Position numbers and translations under genes: made by a program
Part shown: piece after piece, positions 55,549-64,000 of the stretch
How the letters are laid out: the number at the start of each line of letters is the position of its first letter
How positions within the stretch are numbered: the stretch's first letter is position 1
Assembly: GCF_902158555.1 (NCBI RefSeq)
Contig: NZ_CABGGS010000045.1
Coordinates: 1-64,000, forward strand
Direction: 5' to 3'
Source: Klebsiella spallanzanii
GTDB taxonomy: Bacteria > Pseudomonadota > Gammaproteobacteria > Enterobacterales > Enterobacteriaceae
Length of the DNA stretch: 64,000 bases
The notes under the pieces: model-generated
Told to the model about the DNA's origin: nothing
What the model saw: only the letters and a program-made list of their open reading frames with translations
Databases searched by the model: none

Positions 55549-56331
55549 ATGGGATATTTAAATAATGTAGTGGGCTATCGCGACGATTTACTGGCCAGCC
55601 GTTCCATCGTGCGCCACGGTAATTACGCGCTGCTGACACCGGATGGCCTGGTCAAAAATATTATTCCTGGCTTTGATAATTGTGATGTGACGATTCTGTC
55701 GACGCCGAAATTAGGCGCAACCTTTGTTGACTATCTGGTCACGCTGCATGAAAACGGCGGTAATCAGAGCGGTTTCGGCGGCGAAGGAATTGAAACCTTC
55801 CTGTATGTGATTGAGGGTGAAATCATCGCCCAGGCGCAAGGCAAAACCTTCCCGTTGACCAAAGGTGGCTATATTTATTGCCCGCCGGGCGAAAAGGTCA
55901 TCTTCACCAATAGCCATTCAGGCGATAGCCAGCTATTCCTCTACAAGCGCCGCTATATTCCGGCAGAAGGCCATGCGCCGTATCTGGTCACCGGTAACGT
56001 CAGCCAGCTTGAGCGGATTCATTATGAAGGGATGGAAGACGTTATCCTGATCGATTTCCTGCCGAAAGAGCTGGGCTTCGATATGAATATGCACATTCTC
56101 TCCTTCGAGCCGGGTGCCAGCCACGGCTATATCGAAACCCACGTGCAGGAGCACGGTGCCTATATTCTTTCCGGCCAGGGCGTTTATAACCTCGACAATA
56201 ACTGGGTACCGGTGAAAAAAGGCGATTATATCTTTATGGGCGCTTATTCACTGCAGGCAGGATACGGCGTCGGTCGCGAGGCGTTTAGCTATATCTACTC
56301 GAAAGATTGCAACCGCGACGTTGAGATTTGA
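55549..56331 (+). CDS. allE: (S)-ureidoglycine aminohydrolase
   Basis: A 260-residue bicupin (YlbA in E. coli) that deaminates ureidoglycine to (S)-ureidoglycolate. Two cupin domains are seen: GGEGIETFLYVIEGE for the first, and the metal site in SHGYIETHVQEHGAYILSGQ for the second. Last gene of allDCE, followed by a strong terminator. Confidence 0.96.
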   Translation: MGYLNNVVGYRDDLLASRSIVRHGNYALLTPDGLVKNIIPGFDNCDVTILSTPKLGATFVDYLVTLHENGGNQSGFGGEGIETFLYVIEGEIIAQAQGKTFPLTKGGYIYCPPGEKVIFTNSHSGDSQLFLYKRRYIPAEGHAPYLVTGNVSQLERIHYEGMEDVILIDFLPKELGFDMNMHILSFEPGASHGYIETHVQEHGAYILSGQGVYNLDNNWVPVKKGDYIFMGAYSLQAGYGVGREAFSYIYSKDCNRDVEI

Positions 56332-56386
56332 TTGTCGCTGAAATGTCCGATCGTTGAATTTGTTTTTGTTTAGCTATGTTGGATTT

Positions 56387-56414
56387 TGCCACGGTGAAAA
56401 CCGTGGCATTTTTT
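56387..56414 (+). terminator. Terminator after allE
   Basis: TGCCACGG and CCGTGGCA form an 8-bp stem with a 6-base loop, then TTTTTT. It separates allE from the convergent glxK. Confidence 0.9.
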
Positions 56415-56416
56415 AT

Positions 56417-57562
56417 TCAGGCGGGGATGTTCTGGCCGAGTTTGATTACGCAGGCAATATTGCGTGCGCTGGCGTAAAGGTTCTGCTCTCCGCGATCCAA
56501 TACTTCGTCCAGCGGCGCAAGCGCGGGGAGAATGCTGAATACCGCATCAATACCATGCTGATGCACTGCTTCCACGCCATCGCCCAGCACACCGGCGATA
56601 CCGATAACCGGTATACCGTATTTTTTAGCGATTCGCGCCACGCCGATGGGCGCTTTACCGCCGACGGTTTGCGAATCAATCCGCCCTTCGCCGGTGATCA
56701 CCAGATCCGCATCGCGCAGCGCCTCCTCCAGATGCACTGCCTCAATCACGATATCGATGCCCGGCTTCAGCGCCGCGTTAAGAAATACGCGAGCCGCAAC
56801 CCCCATGCCACCCGCAGCGCCACCGCCGACCATCGCCGTCACATCCTGACCGGTTGCCGCCATCAGTACCTGAGCATAATTTTGTAAACCACGCTCCAGG
56901 GCGACAACCATTTCCCTGCTGGCCCCTTTTTGCGGGCCAAAAACCGCCGCTGCGCCGCGCTCGCCAAGCAACGGGTTATCAACATCGCAGGCCACGTCAA
57001 CCCGGCACTCTTTCAGGCGCGGATCGAGTTCGCGCAAATCAATGCTGGCCAGCCGCTCTAACGCACCGCCGCCGAGGCCGACGCTCTCGCCACGCTCATC
57101 AAGAAAACGCGCCCCCAGAGCCTGAGCCATACCCATTCCGCCGTCCACCGTGGCGCTACCGCCAATGCCGAGAATGATATGGCGAACGCCCGCGTCCAGC
57201 GCGTGGCGAATCAGCTCTCCGGTACCGTAGCTGGTGGCCCGCACGGGATTACGCTCACCGGCAGGAACCAGCATCAGCCCGCTGGCCGCCGCCATTTCAA
57301 TAAACGCGGTTTGCCCATCACCGCTCAGGCCATAGAAGGCACCAACAAAGTCCCCCATCGGCCCCATTACCGGCAGCATCACCATTTTGCCCTCGGTGGC
57401 CTCAACCATCGCCTCAACCGTCCCCTCACCGCCGTCGGCTATTGGCAGGCAGATGCACTCCGCCTGCGGGAAAATAGAGACAAAGCCCGCTTTAATTGCT
57501 TGTGCGCAGCGGCTAGCGCTCACGCTTTCTTTGAAAGAGTCCGGTGCAATAATAATTTTCAT
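56417..57562 (-). CDS. glxK: Glycerate 2-kinase
   Basis: A 381-residue GlxK/GarK family kinase that phosphorylates glycerate to 2-phosphoglycerate at the end of the glyoxylate route. Motifs are [39 protein letters not shown] and [12 protein letters not shown]. Length matches E. coli GlxK. Confidence 0.96.
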   Translation of the reverse strand: MKIIIAPDSFKESVSASRCAQAIKAGFVSIFPQAECICLPIADGGEGTVEAMVEATEGKMVMLPVMGPMGDFVGAFYGLSGDGQTAFIEMAAASGLMLVPAGERNPVRATSYGTGELIRHALDAGVRHIILGIGGSATVDGGMGMAQALGARFLDERGESVGLGGGALERLASIDLRELDPRLKECRVDVACDVDNPLLGERGAAAVFGPQKGASREMVVALERGLQNYAQVLMAATGQDVTAMVGGGAAGGMGVAARVFLNAALKPGIDIVIEAVHLEEALRDADLVITGEGRIDSQTVGGKAPIGVARIAKKYGIPVIGIAGVLGDGVEAVHQHGIDAVFSILPALAPLDEVLDRGEQNLYASARNIACVIKLGQNIPA

Positions 57563-57584
57563 TGTTCGTCCTTTTTTGCTGTCA

Positions 57585-58892
57585 TTACTTAATACGCTCC
57601 CAGGGAATGAGATTTTCCATGACCACCGCCAGCAGTACGCCGATTAATAAGCCGTTGCCCAATAGCGGTCGAATTGTCAGAGGGAGCGTCTGGAGATAGA
57701 CCGGCGGCAGCCCCATTAAAAAGATGCCGACAAATAGCGGCAGCGCCAGCCGGTAGATATTTCGTGCAGTGAAGGTAATTTGCTTACTGAAAGATAAGCT
57801 CGAATATAACAACGGAAGATATGAGACCAGCATGACTGCGCTGCTAATTGGCAACGGTAATGTGGTAAAAAAATGAGTTAACGGCGTAAATAACCCAACC
57901 AGCAGACAGCACAGGCAGCCGATAATAAACGGCTGGCGCGAAGTTTCTCCGGTTTGGGTTAATAATCCTATCGACGAAACAAAAGGCGAAAACGGCACCA
58001 CGCTGAGCGGAACCGTAATTAACGTCATTAATCCGGAGATAATAAAACTCCGTCGATAACGGGTATTGCTGGCGCCCTGTTCAGGATAAAAAACGTCGGT
58101 GCCGCGAATCGCGCCGTAGGTGTTAGTAATATTCACCAGCCCCGCCAGCAATGCCGTCAAAATAATGCCCGAGCGTAGTTCGCCGCCGTAGCCGAGCGGA
58201 AACCACTGCCAGTGAATCGGCCCGGATGCCGCCGTGTCGGGCGGAGTACGGAATAGTAGATACCAGCCTGCCCATCCCACAAGGGTTCCAATCAGCAGAG
58301 CGTAGCGGGCGATGCCGTCCGGGAGGAATATAATCATCCCCAACACCAAAATCATCACCGCCAGCGCCAGGCTAAACGGGGCCAGCTGAATCGCCACGTT
58401 GGCCTGCGTCGAACTAAAGGGCAGTCCGAGCATACCTTTGAAAAAAATAGTGGTGAGCTGCGCGCCGAGCAGCAGCATAAAAAAGACCATCACCGTCGGG
58501 CTGAAGAGCTTCGCCAGGCGATGGCCGATGCCGCTGACGCCAATGATGATGGTCAGAACAGCAGAAAGAAATATACCGACCGCCAGGCTGGTCGCAATGC
58601 TGTCGAACGGGGTGCCGCGTGCCGCCTCGCCGACGGTAACGGTGAGGATCGTGCTCCACCAGAGTCCCGTCGGCCCTTCCATAATCGCGCGGCGGTGGCC
58701 CAGTAGCGCCTGCGCCAGGCAGGCCAGCCCGGTGGTGATAAAACCGTACTGAGTGAGCGTGATAAGCGCGCTGGCCGGAAGCTGAAAAGCGGACTGTAGT
58801 GTCGGCGGTACCACAACGGTGTTGCAGAATATAAAGAAGAACCATTGAAATCCCGCCAGGGTGTTTCGTTTATATAGCGGCAATACCATCAT
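57585..58892 (-). CDS. ybbY: NCS2 purine permease YbbY
   Basis: A 435-residue, 12-14 helix transporter of the nucleobase-cation symporter 2 family, between glxK and allB as in E. coli. Typical segments are FNTVVVPP-like [13 protein letters not shown] and [15 protein letters not shown]. Probably a purine or related permease; substrate not established. Two tandem ATG codons could start it. Confidence 0.9.
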   Translation of the reverse strand: MMVLPLYKRNTLAGFQWFFFIFCNTVVVPPTLQSAFQLPASALITLTQYGFITTGLACLAQALLGHRRAIMEGPTGLWWSTILTVTVGEAARGTPFDSIATSLAVGIFLSAVLTIIIGVSGIGHRLAKLFSPTVMVFFMLLLGAQLTTIFFKGMLGLPFSSTQANVAIQLAPFSLALAVMILVLGMIIFLPDGIARYALLIGTLVGWAGWYLLFRTPPDTAASGPIHWQWFPLGYGGELRSGIILTALLAGLVNITNTYGAIRGTDVFYPEQGASNTRYRRSFIISGLMTLITVPLSVVPFSPFVSSIGLLTQTGETSRQPFIIGCLCCLLVGLFTPLTHFFTTLPLPISSAVMLVSYLPLLYSSLSFSKQITFTARNIYRLALPLFVGIFLMGLPPVYLQTLPLTIRPLLGNGLLIGVLLAVVMENLIPWERIK

Positions 58893-58929
58893 GATGAAAT
58901 CCTGAAACAGCGCCTGCCGTTAAACAGGC

Positions 58930-59066
58930 GCTAAATATAGAATGGGGCGAGGAACGGTCCCCTCTCCCCTTTTGGGGAGAGGGTTAGGGTGAGGGGAAAT
59001 ATGCCCACAAATGCCCTCACCCCGGCCCTCTCCCAAAGGGAGAGGGAGAAAACCGTCCCCACTTTT
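58930..59066. repeat. Palindromic intergenic repeat
   Basis: Two opposed units (CCCCTCTCCCC with GGGGAGAGGG, and CCCTCTCCC with GGGAGAGGG) flank GGTGAGGGG and CCCTCACCCC. The whole can fold into a long stem. It resembles widespread enterobacterial intergenic palindromes. It lies between ybbY and allB, in the same transcript. Confidence 0.75.
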
Positions 59067-59076
59067 TATTCGCCCG

Positions 59077-60438
59077 TTACTGCTGATGCTTAAGGATAAA
59101 TTTCCCTTTCGGCGCGTGCGGGAAGCCCTGCTCGATGTCATAAATTACATCGCCGCGCAGGATGGTTTTGGTGATACGCGCGCCAATCTTACGACCCACG
59201 TACGGGCTGACTTTATGGCGATACTCAAGATCTTCCGCCTGCAGAACGTAGCTGCTGTTCGGCTGAATAAACACCAGGTCGGCATCTTTGCCCGGGGCGA
59301 TGCGGCCTTTATGCTTAAGGCCGAAAATATCGGCAGCGTTAGTCGCCATCAGGCGAGCAAACTGCGGCAGGGACATACCGCGCTTCTGTACCGCTTCATC
59401 GAACATCACGTCCATGCAGCTTTGCAGACCGGCAATCCCGCCCCAGGCCTGCATGATATTGCCCGCCTTCATTTCCGGCGGGCACGGAGAGTGGTCGGAG
59501 ACCAGGCAGTCGATTTCGCCGTTGAACAGTTTTTCCCACAGACCTTTTTGGTTTTCCGCATCGCGGATCGGCGGAGAACACTTCGCCAGGGTGCCAATCT
59601 CTTCGAACTGATCGGTATCCAGCACAAAGTAGTGTGGGCAAGATTCGCAGGTAACGTCCTGCCCTTCCTGACGGGCGCGCGTTACTTCGGCAACCCCTTC
59701 CGGGCTGCTGACGTGGCACACATGCAGGCGGCAACCGGCGACTTTCGCCAGGTACAGAATGCGGCGAATAGCTTCTACTTCAGTAAATACCGGACGCGAC
59801 GCGACGTAATCATGGGCAGTCACGCGGCCTTCCCTTTTCGCCTCTTCGCCCAGTTCATCGCAGATCAGCGCATTTTCGCAGTGCACCAGCACGGTTTGCT
59901 TCATCTCGGCCAGCTTTTGCACGCCTTTGAAGAACTGCCAGTCGTTAACATCGCGGAAGTCATTGTCGATTCCACGGTCACCGCAGGTGGCAACGAAGCA
60001 TTTGAAGCCCACAACGCCCACTTCATCCAGTTCGTGCAGACGGTCCAGGTTATAGGAGACCAGTCCGCCAAGCTGCGCGGCGTCAATGGTCAGCTTGCCC
60101 TTCGCGGCGTCAAATTTCAGCTCGATAGTTTCACGATCGACGGTAGCTGGCAGCTGGTTCAACGGCATTTCAATCATCGTGGTGATGCCGCCTTTTGCCG
60201 CCGCGCGGGTGCCGGTCTCGTAACCTTCCCAATGGGTACGGCCCGGTTCAGAAATATGCGTATGCGCATCGACCATCCCCGGAGAAACGATCAGGCCCGA
60301 AGCATCCATCACCTGCTTTGCTTCGCCGAGGTTTTCACCGATAGCGGCGATTTTGCCGTCGGTCACCGCGATATCCACCACCCGAGATTCGTTTTCCAGA
60401 ATAACGGTGCCGTTTTTAATAATTAAATCAAAAGACAT
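59077..60438 (-). CDS. allB: Allantoinase
   Basis: A 453-residue amidohydrolase-superfamily enzyme that opens allantoin to allantoate. Metal motifs are [11 protein letters not shown], the carboxylated Lys in [26 protein letters not shown] and SDHSPCPP. I start at the ATG giving [11 protein letters not shown] (60438), which has AAGGAG upstream and the E. coli length; the frame is open to 60513. Confidence 0.97.
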   Translation of the reverse strand: MSFDLIIKNGTVILENESRVVDIAVTDGKIAAIGENLGEAKQVMDASGLIVSPGMVDAHTHISEPGRTHWEGYETGTRAAAKGGITTMIEMPLNQLPATVDRETIELKFDAAKGKLTIDAAQLGGLVSYNLDRLHELDEVGVVGFKCFVATCGDRGIDNDFRDVNDWQFFKGVQKLAEMKQTVLVHCENALICDELGEEAKREGRVTAHDYVASRPVFTEVEAIRRILYLAKVAGCRLHVCHVSSPEGVAEVTRARQEGQDVTCESCPHYFVLDTDQFEEIGTLAKCSPPIRDAENQKGLWEKLFNGEIDCLVSDHSPCPPEMKAGNIMQAWGGIAGLQSCMDVMFDEAVQKRGMSLPQFARLMATNAADIFGLKHKGRIAPGKDADLVFIQPNSSYVLQAEDLEYRHKVSPYVGRKIGARITKTILRGDVIYDIEQGFPHAPKGKFILKHQQ

Positions 60439-60499
60439 ATAAAACTCCTTGTATGTGTACAGATAATTTAGGCTATAAAACTTTCTCGATATAATAAAA

Positions 60500-61954
60500 T
60501 CAGCTAACAGCATTCGGACGCGGCAGATTATTTGGCTGAGTCCGTTTCTTCAGTAACGCGTAGGCGGCAAAAGCAACAATAACGCCAACAAACCATGACA
60601 CGCGGGAGAATGGCTCCAACAGCGGAATAAACTTCCCACCGAGAGACAAAATAACCGCCACAATCGTTACAACAAATGCAGTGACGTTAAATCCATTATC
60701 AAAATATTTATAATCACCGGGTGCGGTATACAATTCATCAAGATTAATTTGCCCACGCATGACCACAAAATAGTGCGCCATCATCACCCCAATAACCGGG
60801 CCAAGCATACCGCCGATAATATCGAGGAAGAGATAAATGCTGTCCTGGTTCTCCATTAATTTCCACGGACAAATCAGCAGACTAATAATACTGGCGATCA
60901 GTACGCCATTTTTATACGTCAGTTTCGTGGGGGCAATCGCCGCGATTTGATAGCCCGCCGGAATAATATTACCGGTGGCGTTGGTCGAAATCGTGGTCAT
61001 CAATATCACCAGCACCGCAAAAAAGGAGGCAAACAGGCTGTCCCATTTCTGCACAATATCCAGCACGTTCCAGGTATCCATGCCGTAATGGATACTGGCT
61101 CCGGCGATAATGCACACCCCGGCGACTGCAAACAGAATATAAGCCACCACTAAGCCAAGCGTTTGGCCAAGAGCCTGATCGCGAAACGAGCGCGCGTTCT
61201 GGGTAAAGTCAGACGCGCTCACCGCTGGCGCCGCCCATACGGCAACCACCGCGTTAATCACCACCAGGAACAAGAAGCCAGTATGTTCCGCTTTTGCCAC
61301 CCCGGTCGGCAGGTAGTCGAGGATCGGGCCGATCCCTACCAACGAGATAGCCCAGATTGCCATGCCGCCGAAGACAATATAGATACAGGGATTCAGTATC
61401 GCGGTGAATTTATTGAGAACTTTTCCGCCACCAAAACCAATACCAACGTTAATCAACCAGAAAACCAGAAATGCGATCAGCCCCGGTAGCGACAACCCCA
61501 GCAGCTTGAAATCACCGCCGAGCGTCAGAAACGACGGCCACAGTTTTCCTAATAAGATCAGAAAGGCCAGCGATCCTGCGTAGCATTGCAAACCAAACCA
61601 CATAATCGCCGCAATGCCGCCCCTGAGCAGTCCGGGTAATAATGCCCCACGCACGCCATAAGAGGCTCGTAATATCATGGCGAAGGGTACGCCATATTTA
61701 CTCCCGGCGGCACCGTTAAACACCATCACCAGTGCAATAATAAAAGCGCTCAATATTATTGCCATCATAATACTAAACGTCGACAAACCTAGAATAAAAA
61801 AACCGCCAACCATCACATAATTAGGTACGTTGTGTACGGAGCCCATCCATAAAGTAAAGTAGTTAAATGTTTTCCAGTTACGCTGCGATTCTACTTTGGG
61901 TAATAGATCGTCACTGTAACCTCTGGCTTTATATACATCTTGAGCTTGTTCCAT
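60500..61954 (-). CDS. allP: Allantoin permease
   Basis: A 484-residue NCS1-family transporter with 12 helices (YbbW in E. coli), same length. It brings in allantoin for AllB, which follows 61 bases downstream. Family marks are [20 protein letters not shown] and the conserved [15 protein letters not shown]. Confidence 0.95.
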   Translation of the reverse strand: MEQAQDVYKARGYSDDLLPKVESQRNWKTFNYFTLWMGSVHNVPNYVMVGGFFILGLSTFSIMMAIILSAFIIALVMVFNGAAGSKYGVPFAMILRASYGVRGALLPGLLRGGIAAIMWFGLQCYAGSLAFLILLGKLWPSFLTLGGDFKLLGLSLPGLIAFLVFWLINVGIGFGGGKVLNKFTAILNPCIYIVFGGMAIWAISLVGIGPILDYLPTGVAKAEHTGFLFLVVINAVVAVWAAPAVSASDFTQNARSFRDQALGQTLGLVVAYILFAVAGVCIIAGASIHYGMDTWNVLDIVQKWDSLFASFFAVLVILMTTISTNATGNIIPAGYQIAAIAPTKLTYKNGVLIASIISLLICPWKLMENQDSIYLFLDIIGGMLGPVIGVMMAHYFVVMRGQINLDELYTAPGDYKYFDNGFNVTAFVVTIVAVILSLGGKFIPLLEPFSRVSWFVGVIVAFAAYALLKKRTQPNNLPRPNAVS

Positions 61955-62042
61955 AATTCCCTCTTAATACGCATCGGATTACGTTTGTAAATAGGTTTAG
62001 CTATGTGGAACAAAAAACTTATTATTATGATTATTATTTTTA

Positions 62043-63299
62043 TTATACTGGGATTGTCTTAGGCTGTATTTTGTTCTTACGCAAAGTAATGAGCGCAAAC
62101 AGTATTGTTCCGGTAATCACTAATCCGGCAGACATCACAAAACTAATTTCTTTTGAACCGGTCAGGTCGGAAATAAAACCGGTGAGCGTCGGTGCAACCA
62201 CTGCTGAGCTCATACCAAAGAAATTAAATAAGCTGAAGGCGCGACCTAATGTTTTCGCTGACGCCTGTTCGGAGACAAACGAGATCAGAATCGGGTCAAC
62301 GGCCATTTTGCCCAGCAGGCCGTAGAGCACCAAGCTAATCATCAGCATGGTGGTATTCGGCGACAGAACGGTAAACATCAGCATTGCTGCAGCGACGATC
62401 TCCAGCCCGAGAATAACTTTAACTTTGCTGTCGCGGAATTTATCCGAGAGATGGCTAAAGAACAGCGCGCCCGGAACCCCGACCACTGCCACCAGCGCTG
62501 AAGCAAGACCAATGGCGCCGCCGTCAAACCCGCGTTCGGTCTGTAGGTATGAAGGCAGCCAGGTCACAATCAGATAGTAGCCGTAGCAGGTGCAAAAATA
62601 GAGGAAGTACACGCTGCACAGCAGTGGCGAAAACAGCGGTGCTGATTTCTCTTCAGCGACCGGCGCTGACGCCGCCGCGCTATTTTTGTTCTCCGCAGCA
62701 ACAGGCTCTTTCAGCTTACGGCGAATCACAAGGGTAAATACGCAGAGCATAACGACCAGAATCGCAGCGACGATAAACAACACGTTTTGCCAGGCCATGT
62801 TCATGCTCTTCACGAGAATACTAGAGCCGATCAGGCCAATCCCCATCCCGATAGCGGAGCCGCTGTTGATGATAGCGTTAGCCAGCGCCCGGCGCTCCTG
62901 CGGTACGTTAGCTGACGAGAGCGAATAGGCAGAGCTAAAGAAGGAGGCGCAGCCCGCACCGGCCAGTAATGAACCGATATAAATCAGCGTCAGATTTCCC
63001 GCATTAGCGATACTCAACGTACCGATAATAAATAGCGAAAAACCGCACATCAGCATAATTTTCTGGCCCAGCTTATCAACCAGAATGCCGCAGGGAATTT
63101 GCATTCCGCAGTAGGCCAGAAAATAGAAGCTGGCAATTGCGCCAATTTCAGCATTGCTGACGTTGCCCAGCGAGGCCTGAATTTCCGGATAAATAGGTGT
63201 TAATACGGTTCGGTAAATCCATATCGCCACCCAACCCAGACTCATTACGACGACTATTTTCTTCCAATAGTCGATACCCGTTTTATTGATTTTATCCAT
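62043..63299 (-). CDS. MFS transporter between allP and glxR
   Basis: A 418-residue, 12-helix major facilitator protein, starting MDKINKTGIDYWKKIVVV; the open frame extends to 63344. The loop 2-3 motif reads GILVDKLGQKIMLMCG and the central loop is long and charged. E. coli K-12 lacks a transporter here. Being inside the cluster, it likely moves a pathway compound such as glyoxylate, glycerate, ureidoglycolate or oxamate; the substrate is inferred only. It follows glxR by 52 bases, in the same direction. Confidence 0.8.
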   Translation of the reverse strand: MDKINKTGIDYWKKIVVVMSLGWVAIWIYRTVLTPIYPEIQASLGNVSNAEIGAIASFYFLAYCGMQIPCGILVDKLGQKIMLMCGFSLFIIGTLSIANAGNLTLIYIGSLLAGAGCASFFSSAYSLSSANVPQERRALANAIINSGSAIGMGIGLIGSSILVKSMNMAWQNVLFIVAAILVVMLCVFTLVIRRKLKEPVAAENKNSAAASAPVAEEKSAPLFSPLLCSVYFLYFCTCYGYYLIVTWLPSYLQTERGFDGGAIGLASALVAVVGVPGALFFSHLSDKFRDSKVKVILGLEIVAAAMLMFTVLSPNTTMLMISLVLYGLLGKMAVDPILISFVSEQASAKTLGRAFSLFNFFGMSSAVVAPTLTGFISDLTGSKEISFVMSAGLVITGTILFALITLRKNKIQPKTIPV

Positions 63300-63351
63300 A
63301 AACTCACCACAGAGGTTTAGAAATGCTGCCGCAACCGGCAGCATTTTATTA

Positions 63352-64000
63352 TTAAGATATTTTATGATTCGCCATTAGTTCCAGGGCCTGAACTAAAGAT
63401 GAATGGTCTAATTCACTACCACCGTTGGCTGCGCAGGTATTAAATAGCTCTTGACAGGTTGCCGTATTCGGTAAATTAAGCGCCAGCGCTTTCGCGCTCT
63501 GCAGCGCCAGATTAAGATCCTTCTGGTGCAGAGAAATTTTAAAGCCAGGATTAAACGTCCGGTTCAGCATTCTTTCACCGTGTACTTCCAGAATACGCGA
63601 AGACGCGAAGCCGCCCATCAGCGCCTGACGTACGCGAGCCGGATCCGCACCGGCTTTAGAAGCAAAAACCAGTGCTTCGGAGACCGCTTCAATATTCAGC
63701 GCCACGATAATCTGATTGGCGACTTTACAGGTCTGCCCGTCGCCGTTACCGCCAACGAGAGTGATGTTTTTCCCCAGAATATCAAACAGCGGTTTAACGC
63801 GATTAAATACGCTTTCTTCACCGCCAACCATAATCGAGAGCGTCCCTTCACGCGCGCCGATTTCCCCACCGGATACCGGCGCATCCAGATAATCAGCGCC
63901 CAAATCCCGCACCTGCTGGGCAAAACGTTTGGTTTCAATCGGCGAGATGGAGCTCATATCAACGATGGTTTTCCCTTTCAGCGCCGCTTTCGCGCAGCCG
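63352..64000 (-). CDS. glxR: Tartronate semialdehyde reductase, cut by window edge
   Basis: The last about 215 residues of a 3-hydroxyisobutyrate dehydrogenase-family enzyme, GlxR. It reduces tartronate semialdehyde (made by Gcl from glyoxylate) to glycerate. Motifs are VDMSSISPIETKRFA, DAPVSGGEIGAREGTLSIMV, the catalytic Lys region GQTCKVANQIIVA, and KDLNLALQSAKAL. The Rossmann N-terminus lies beyond 64000. Confidence 0.96.
   Translation of the reverse strand, partial: GCAKAALKGKTIVDMSSISPIETKRFAQQVRDLGADYLDAPVSGGEIGAREGTLSIMVGGEESVFNRVKPLFDILGKNITLVGGNGDGQTCKVANQIIVALNIEAVSEALVFASKAGADPARVRQALMGGFASSRILEVHGERMLNRTFNPGFKISLHQKDLNLALQSAKALALNLPNTATCQELFNTCAANGGSELDHSSLVQALELMANHKIS

Noticed and set aside
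59011..60426. 471-codon plus-strand frame opposite allB
   Set aside because: Shadow of allantoinase, whose motifs and length are certain.

Overview
The window is a piece of an enterobacterial chromosome (Enterobacteriaceae). Its right half has the gene order known from Escherichia coli around argU-folD-cysS-purEK and the allantoin regulon. A type 1 fimbrial operon that ends in fimK points toward the Klebsiella/Enterobacter/Kluyvera side of the family rather than E. coli itself. The genus cannot be fixed from the sequence alone.

Layout. 1-7.5 kb is accessory DNA. It holds IS3-family scraps, a frameshifted secreted-protein gene, a two-gene envelope module (a lipoprotein plus an FKBP-like protein with four near-identical 138-bp coiled-coil repeats), an intact 1153-bp IS630, a broken DUF805 gene and a decayed tnpB. 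7.6-12.3 kb carries fdnGHI, a membrane formate dehydrogenase-N operon with an FNR-like upstream site. Its catalytic subunit has cysteine (TGC) where E. coli FdnG has selenocysteine. 12.3-14.3 kb has an IS110 transposase remnant abutting a 5'-truncated Rpn nuclease. 14.3-22.1 kb, reading leftward, is a GC-rich chaperone-usher operon: two regulators, pilin, chaperone, usher, LuxR-type regulator, two-domain tip adhesin, second chaperone. 22.1-29.8 kb is AT-rich. It contains a ToxRS/YqeIJ-like membrane regulator pair, an IS630-type remnant, several small envelope genes and a P4-like integrase next to tRNA-Arg(TCT) (argU).

30.2-40.3 kb holds a second YqeIJ-like regulator pair, then the complete rightward type 1 fimbrial operon fimAICDFGH-K in the folD-argU interval (where E. 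coli has sfm and Salmonella has its fim genes). FimH has two changed residues in its mannose pocket. 40.4-48 kb is core: folD, ybcJ, an SDR, ybcI, cysS, ppiB, lpxH, purEK.

48.1-64 kb is the allantoin/glyoxylate region. AllP imports allantoin; AllB, AllC, AllE and AllD convert it through allantoate, ureidoglycine and ureidoglycolate to oxalurate. AllFGH (FdrA, YlbE, YlbF) split oxalurate to oxamate and carbamoyl phosphate, and AllK (YbcF) makes ATP from the latter. GlxR and GlxK belong to the glyoxylate branch. An extra MFS transporter sits between allP and glxR.

Most coding calls rest on recognising protein families by eye. Starts were chosen from Shine-Dalgarno sites and family lengths. No database search was possible.
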